From positions 1-64,000 of the forward strand of contig NZ_JAJJBU010000015.1 of assembly GCF_020905375.1 (NCBI RefSeq): a DNA stretch of 64,000 nucleotides, in the 5' to 3' direction. Under the pieces are notes generated by a model. The model was not told the origin of the DNA, searched no databases, and saw only the letters and a program-made list of their open reading frames with translations. The stretch is from Arthrobacter cryoconiti. GTDB taxonomy: Bacteria > Actinomycetota > Actinomycetes > Actinomycetales > Micrococcaceae. Of the stretch, positions 60,189 through 64,000 are shown piece after piece. Position 1 is the first letter of the stretch; each line of letters starts with the position of its first letter. The position numbers and the translations under genes were made by a program.

Positions 60189-62144
60189 GTGCTCATGAGC
60201 AGCAAGAAAAAGTCAGGCGGCGGTCCTGCGACAGAGGCGCATCCGGATACTCAGGGTGGCACCGATGGTACCGCTGAGCTGACTCCTGCTGACGTGGGAG
60301 AGCCGGCCTCAAAAAAGCAGCGGGTGCTTGGCCCGTTTCGCAGGAAGCTCACTACTGCGCTTGGTGTTCTCTGGGGCGTGCTTCGCCGGATTCCGCACGT
60401 ACTTTACCGGCGGTGGCGGACCTCTCTGCAGTTCCGAACGGTGCTGACCACCCTTGCTATCGCGTCAGTTGCTGTGGTGGGCGTAGGGGGTTATCTGGCT
60501 GGTCAGATCTCCAGCGGTCTATTCAATGAACGTCTGGCTCAGGCCACCCAAGAGTCCGCACGGGGGGCAACACAGGTCCAAGACAGCTTCTCTAACGCGA
60601 GTCTGAGCGACCAGCCCAGAGTCTCCACCTATGTGGTGGACACGCTGAAGTTGCTTGAAGCTGGCGGTGCGGATGACAACCGCAAATATTTGATGGTGAA
60701 GATTCCCGGTCAGACAAGTCGGCTTGCGGTGAGCTCGTCGGACTCAGGCGGCGTAACTACCGTACTGATCCCGGATGCGCTGCGTGCAGCGGTCCAGGGA
60801 GACCGAACATCCCAGTATTGGCAGTCAATCGGGTTACCCATCGGAGCCGATGAGGTCCATCCCGCAGTTGTTGTAGGCAGCCAGGTGGAGTTACTGCAAA
60901 CCAACTACGAGCTGTACATGATCTATGACATGAACGGCGCGCAAGTCACGCTGAATTACATCCAGTCGGTCATGTGGCTTGCCGGTGGTGTTTTGTTGCT
61001 GCTCATTGGAGCCATCGCTTGGTATGTGACGAGAACAGTGGTCCAACCAGTGAGCCAGGCCGCGGCGGTGTCAGAAAAACTGGCTGCGGGTGGACTTGAA
61101 GAGCGTATGAAGGTGGTGGGTGAGGACGAGATGGCACGCCTTGCCACATCGTTTAACAAAATGGCTACCTCTCTTCAGGAACAGATCACCGCCCTTGCCA
61201 CGCTCTCAGAAATGCAGCAGCGGTTTGTTTCTGACGTCTCCCATGAACTGCGGACACCGTTGACGACTGTGCGCATGGCCGCGGAAGTCCTTTATGCCGC
61301 CCGCGAGGACTTCGATCCAATTAATAAGCGCTCCTCTGAGCTCTTATTTCATCAGGTTGAACGTTTTGAATTGCTCCTTGCGGACTTGTTAGAAATTTCC
61401 CGATTCGACGCCGGTGTGACGGACCTTGACTTTGAATCCTTGGATATCTTCTCTGTCATCCATTCGGTGATGGATGCCGCTTCTCCGGTGGCCGAAGTCA
61501 ACCATTCAGAACTGAGCGTGGTGACCCGATTGCGTAACCATAAATGCGTTGTTGAGATGGATTCGCGACGCATCGCCCGAATTCTGCGTAACTTGGTGCT
61601 CAATGCTCTAGAGCATAGTGAGGGGAATCCGGTAAAGATTTTTGTCTCGGCGGATGAAACTTCCGTTGCCGTGGCAGTGCGCGACTACGGGATCGGAATG
61701 TCACCGGATGCGCTGGGGCACGTATTTGATAGGTTCTGGCGCGCGGACCCGGCCCGTGCTCGGACCACAGGTGGCAGCGGTTTGGGTCTCTCTATCGCGA
61801 TGGAAGACACTCGGCTGCACAACGGGTGGCTGGACGCATGGGGGAGCCCTGGTGAGGGCGCCTGCTTCCGCCTGACCGTTCCGCTTAAGCGCGGACTGGA
61901 ACTGACGTACTCTCCAGTTCCACTGCCCCCTGACGGCGGTGCTGCTGCGGCATCGAACAATCTTCATACCGGACCCATAACCCTCAATACCGGGTCCATG
62001 GGAGTTGTTGGGGCATTGGGTAAAATCCATCCGGCGGTCGCCGTCGACAGCGGCAAATCTGAGCCTCGGCACCCGCTGCCCTCCTCTGTTGGAGTGGAAG
62101 ATTCCCGGTCAGATAGTGCCACGCCAAAGGTGGGAAAATCATGA
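60189..62144 (+). CDS. mtrB: sensor histidine kinase MtrB
   Basis: A 651-residue membrane kinase. Two membrane helices, near 97-118 and 262-284, frame an extracytoplasmic sensor region of about 140 residues. The HAMP domain follows (RTVVQPVSQAAAVSEKLAAGG). The phosphorylated His352 is in VSDVSHELRTPLTTV. The ATPase domain has RILRNLVLNALEH, VRDYGIGMSPDAL and TTGGSGLGLSIA. A 70-residue N-terminal cytoplasmic leader and a C-terminal tail of about 80 residues, rich in Ser, Gly and Pro, are added. Start is GTG at 60189 or ATG at 60195. It overlaps lpqB by four bases. Confidence 0.94.
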   Translation: MLMSSKKKSGGGPATEAHPDTQGGTDGTAELTPADVGEPASKKQRVLGPFRRKLTTALGVLWGVLRRIPHVLYRRWRTSLQFRTVLTTLAIASVAVVGVGGYLAGQISSGLFNERLAQATQESARGATQVQDSFSNASLSDQPRVSTYVVDTLKLLEAGGADDNRKYLMVKIPGQTSRLAVSSSDSGGVTTVLIPDALRAAVQGDRTSQYWQSIGLPIGADEVHPAVVVGSQVELLQTNYELYMIYDMNGAQVTLNYIQSVMWLAGGVLLLLIGAIAWYVTRTVVQPVSQAAAVSEKLAAGGLEERMKVVGEDEMARLATSFNKMATSLQEQITALATLSEMQQRFVSDVSHELRTPLTTVRMAAEVLYAAREDFDPINKRSSELLFHQVERFELLLADLLEISRFDAGVTDLDFESLDIFSVIHSVMDAASPVAEVNHSELSVVTRLRNHKCVVEMDSRRIARILRNLVLNALEHSEGNPVKIFVSADETSVAVAVRDYGIGMSPDALGHVFDRFWRADPARARTTGGSGLGLSIAMEDTRLHNGWLDAWGSPGEGACFRLTVPLKRGLELTYSPVPLPPDGGAAAASNNLHTGPITLNTGSMGVVGALGKIHPAVAVDSGKSEPRHPLPSSVGVEDSRSDSATPKVGKS

Positions 62145-63928
62145 ACGTGACTTCGAACCCCGCTTCGAGCCCTCAGCATCCCGGTTCTTCCCGGAAGTCC
62201 AGCCGCACGGAACATCGAGCTCGAAACGCGCTCAAGTCTCTGCGCGCGGCCTTAACAATGGTTGCCGTGGTCGTGCTCGCTCTGACAGGATGCGCTGCCA
62301 TCCCGACCCATGGGCCCGTTGGCAAAAGCGACCCCCTGTCACCGCGGAACAACTCCGTCAACATCAGCTTCCAGCAATTTAGTCCAGCTGATGGAGCCGC
62401 CCCGGAGAGTATCATCCGCGGTTTTATTGAATCTGGCACCGGCATTAACGACGATTTCCAAGTGGCCCGGCAGTATCTCACCGTCGGGCTTGCCCAATCG
62501 TGGGCGCCGGACAAGCGAACCCTCGTCTACAAAAATACGTTCTCGGTCGTTCCTGGCGCTGACAAGGACTCTTACAAGGTCAAATTTGACGTAGTTTCCA
62601 CCATTGACGCCAAGGGCATATTGACACCGGGCGGCACGGATGGGACCACGACGGTGGAGATGTCCATGGTCAAGGTTGACGGTCAGTGGCGCATTGATAA
62701 GACCCCCGACGGAATAGTCCTCGCGGAAGGGCCGTTCCAGTCTCTTTTCAGCGCCGTGTCCCTATATTTTTACGACACGACCCTCACCTACGGCGTCCCG
62801 GACGTGAGGTGGATTGCCGGGCGAACATCGCGGACAGCGACCTCCATTGTGCGGGCCCTGCTCGCCGGGCCTGCCCCCTACCTCGCTGGTGCTGTGGTCA
62901 GTGCTTTCCCCTCAGGCATGTCCTTGGAGCGTGATTCCGTCCCCGTGAACGACGGCGTTGCAAAAGTTGGCTTGACGGCGCAGCTGTTGCTGGACACCAG
63001 CGTGCGCCAGCGGCAGCAAATGCACGCGCAACTCCTTGTGACACTTCAAAAAGCACTTAACACGGTTACCGAGCTACAGTTCTTGGCTGACGACCGACAA
63101 GTGGATATGGGAGAGACCACTGATTCCGTGCCACCCATGGTGGTGGACAATGCTGTGCAGTCCGTGCAGGTAGCACTGTCCCGGAACGAGCTCGTCACCT
63201 ACGACGGCAGCAAAATCGCACCCATTCCCGGCATCGAGTCCGTTTCCAGACTTATCCCATCCACTCCGGCAATGTCCTACTCGGGCAAGGACTTTGCGTT
63301 CCTGGCAGCACCGGGAAATCAGCTCTTCAAGGTTTCCACCGGTCAGCCCGCCATCTTGGTGGCTTCAGGAGCTGATTTAACGCCGCCGTCGTTCGGTCCC
63401 AATGGTTGGCTGTGGACGGCCGGAGGTGATGGTTCCGGAACCGTGGTGGCCATTGACTCGAGCCCCAAGGCAAGCCCTCCCGTGACGCTGAGCGTTCCGT
63501 GGCTAGTAGGCCAGCTAGTCACAACGTTCCGTGTGTCCCGCGACGGCAGCCGGGCACTTGTCATCTTCCATTCCAACGGGGTAACCACGGTAGCCATTAC
63601 CGGCATCGCGAAATCCGGGGACACCCTCAAGGCGCTGACCACGCCCATCTCACTTACCCAGACCGGGTCCCCGAGCATCGGAGTATGGGTGGGGGAGTCG
63701 AGCGTCGCTGTGGCGGCACCGTCGGCCTCCGGACCCGTCTCCATCGAGGTGTTGGACTTGGCCAAGCCGCCGGTGACGCTCAGTGAATTGACGGGCGTGG
63801 TTTGGCTCAGCGCGGGCTCGGGTGTTCGGAACATTCACGCTCAAACGGATGACCAAATTTTCACGAACGTGGGCAATAGCTGGGACGTTTCGGCCAAGGC
63901 CTTGCATCAGGCATCCTTCGCCGGCTGA
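62141..63928 (+). CDS. lpqB: lipoprotein LpqB, MtrAB accessory protein
   Basis: Membrane-anchored lipoprotein that acts with the MtrAB two-component system in actinobacteria. The long basic leader is followed by a hydrophobic core and a lipobox LTGC (Cys51). A first domain (about 70-200) precedes a GerMN domain (about 200-320, with RALLAGPAPYLAGAVVSAFP), and the C-terminus (about 340-595) is a beta-propeller-like region rich in Gly, Ser and Thr. The length of 595 residues is normal. ATG overlaps the mtrB stop (ATGA), so all three genes are one operon. Confidence 0.94.
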   Translation: MNVTSNPASSPQHPGSSRKSSRTEHRARNALKSLRAALTMVAVVVLALTGCAAIPTHGPVGKSDPLSPRNNSVNISFQQFSPADGAAPESIIRGFIESGTGINDDFQVARQYLTVGLAQSWAPDKRTLVYKNTFSVVPGADKDSYKVKFDVVSTIDAKGILTPGGTDGTTTVEMSMVKVDGQWRIDKTPDGIVLAEGPFQSLFSAVSLYFYDTTLTYGVPDVRWIAGRTSRTATSIVRALLAGPAPYLAGAVVSAFPSGMSLERDSVPVNDGVAKVGLTAQLLLDTSVRQRQQMHAQLLVTLQKALNTVTELQFLADDRQVDMGETTDSVPPMVVDNAVQSVQVALSRNELVTYDGSKIAPIPGIESVSRLIPSTPAMSYSGKDFAFLAAPGNQLFKVSTGQPAILVASGADLTPPSFGPNGWLWTAGGDGSGTVVAIDSSPKASPPVTLSVPWLVGQLVTTFRVSRDGSRALVIFHSNGVTTVAITGIAKSGDTLKALTTPISLTQTGSPSIGVWVGESSVAVAAPSASGPVSIEVLDLAKPPVTLSELTGVVWLSAGSGVRNIHAQTDDQIFTNVGNSWDVSAKALHQASFAG

Positions 63929-64000
63929 TTATCTTGGCCCCCGCTCTGCCACTCAAGAGCCTCCACAGACGCAAAAGTCGGCCCACTACTCACAAATTGC

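Overview
The window looks like chromosomal DNA of a high-G+C Gram-positive of the Arthrobacter type (Micrococcaceae). Supporting this are the mtrA-mtrB-lpqB block, a FolP2-type dihydropteroate synthase paralogue, a maleylpyruvate-isomerase-like (mycothiol-type) protein, a PspA/TPM pair, the actinobacterial synteny etfBA - iscS - mnmA - methionine-synthase-like gene, and frequent GTG/TTG starts with clear Shine-Dalgarno sites. The genus is inferred. No phage, IS element, CRISPR array or rRNA was seen; there is one tRNA gene.

Layout. 0-3 kb: three small stress-type genes (one CsbD family) and a cardiolipin synthase. 3-9 kb: a fatty-acid beta-oxidation locus. A TetR regulator and an enoyl-CoA-isomerase-like gene diverge from thiolase (fadA), fadB and a dienoyl-CoA-isomerase-like gene, with a palindromic operator pair between them. 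9.5-18.1 kb: a metallo-beta-lactamase-fold hydrolase and a MarR regulator, then a divergent operon etfB-etfA-cytochrome b-acyl-CoA dehydrogenase-HIBYL-CoA hydrolase-3-hydroxyisobutyrate dehydrogenase-enoyl-CoA hydratase. That operon reads as distal valine catabolism with its own electron-transfer chain, fronted by a perfect 40-bp palindrome. 18.1-19.8 kb: a repeat nest. It holds a 38-bp direct repeat, initiator tRNA-Met with terminator, a 910-bp array of 91 copies of a 10-bp unit, a short 8-bp repeat, and a truncated YdeI-family gene.

20-26 kb: molybdate uptake (HTH-mop regulator, modA, modB, modC, all overlapping), then two aldo/keto reductases and an XRE/MmyB-type regulator. 26-31.5 kb: envelope stress (TPM-domain protein, PspA, divergent HtrA-like protease). 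31.8-45.3 kb: housekeeping block with a second etfBA, a methyltransferase, trmL, a J-domain protein, a lipid kinase, a lipoprotein, a folate/pterin group (RibD-like reductase, folP2-type, ferredoxin reductase, folE), a SufR-like regulator, cysteine desulfurase and mnmA. 46-51.7 kb: a complete peptide-type ABC importer with a fused double ATPase. 51.7-53.4 kb: chorismate mutase and a methionine-synthase-like TIM-barrel protein. 53.4-59.1 kb: a minus-strand operon of membrane protein, DUF4129, DUF4350, MoxR ATPase and DUF58. 59.4-63.9 kb: mtrA-mtrB-lpqB.

Themes. Many operons are tightly packed, with ATGA/GTGA overlaps. Convergent gene pairs are separated by strong hairpins, and two of these share a CCCGCA(A/G)T-type inverted-repeat core, suggesting a small intergenic palindrome family. 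The most unusual feature is the 10-bp tandem array beside the initiator tRNA. The most interesting metabolic hypothesis is the cytochrome b encoded inside the etf/valine operon as a route from ETF to the membrane.
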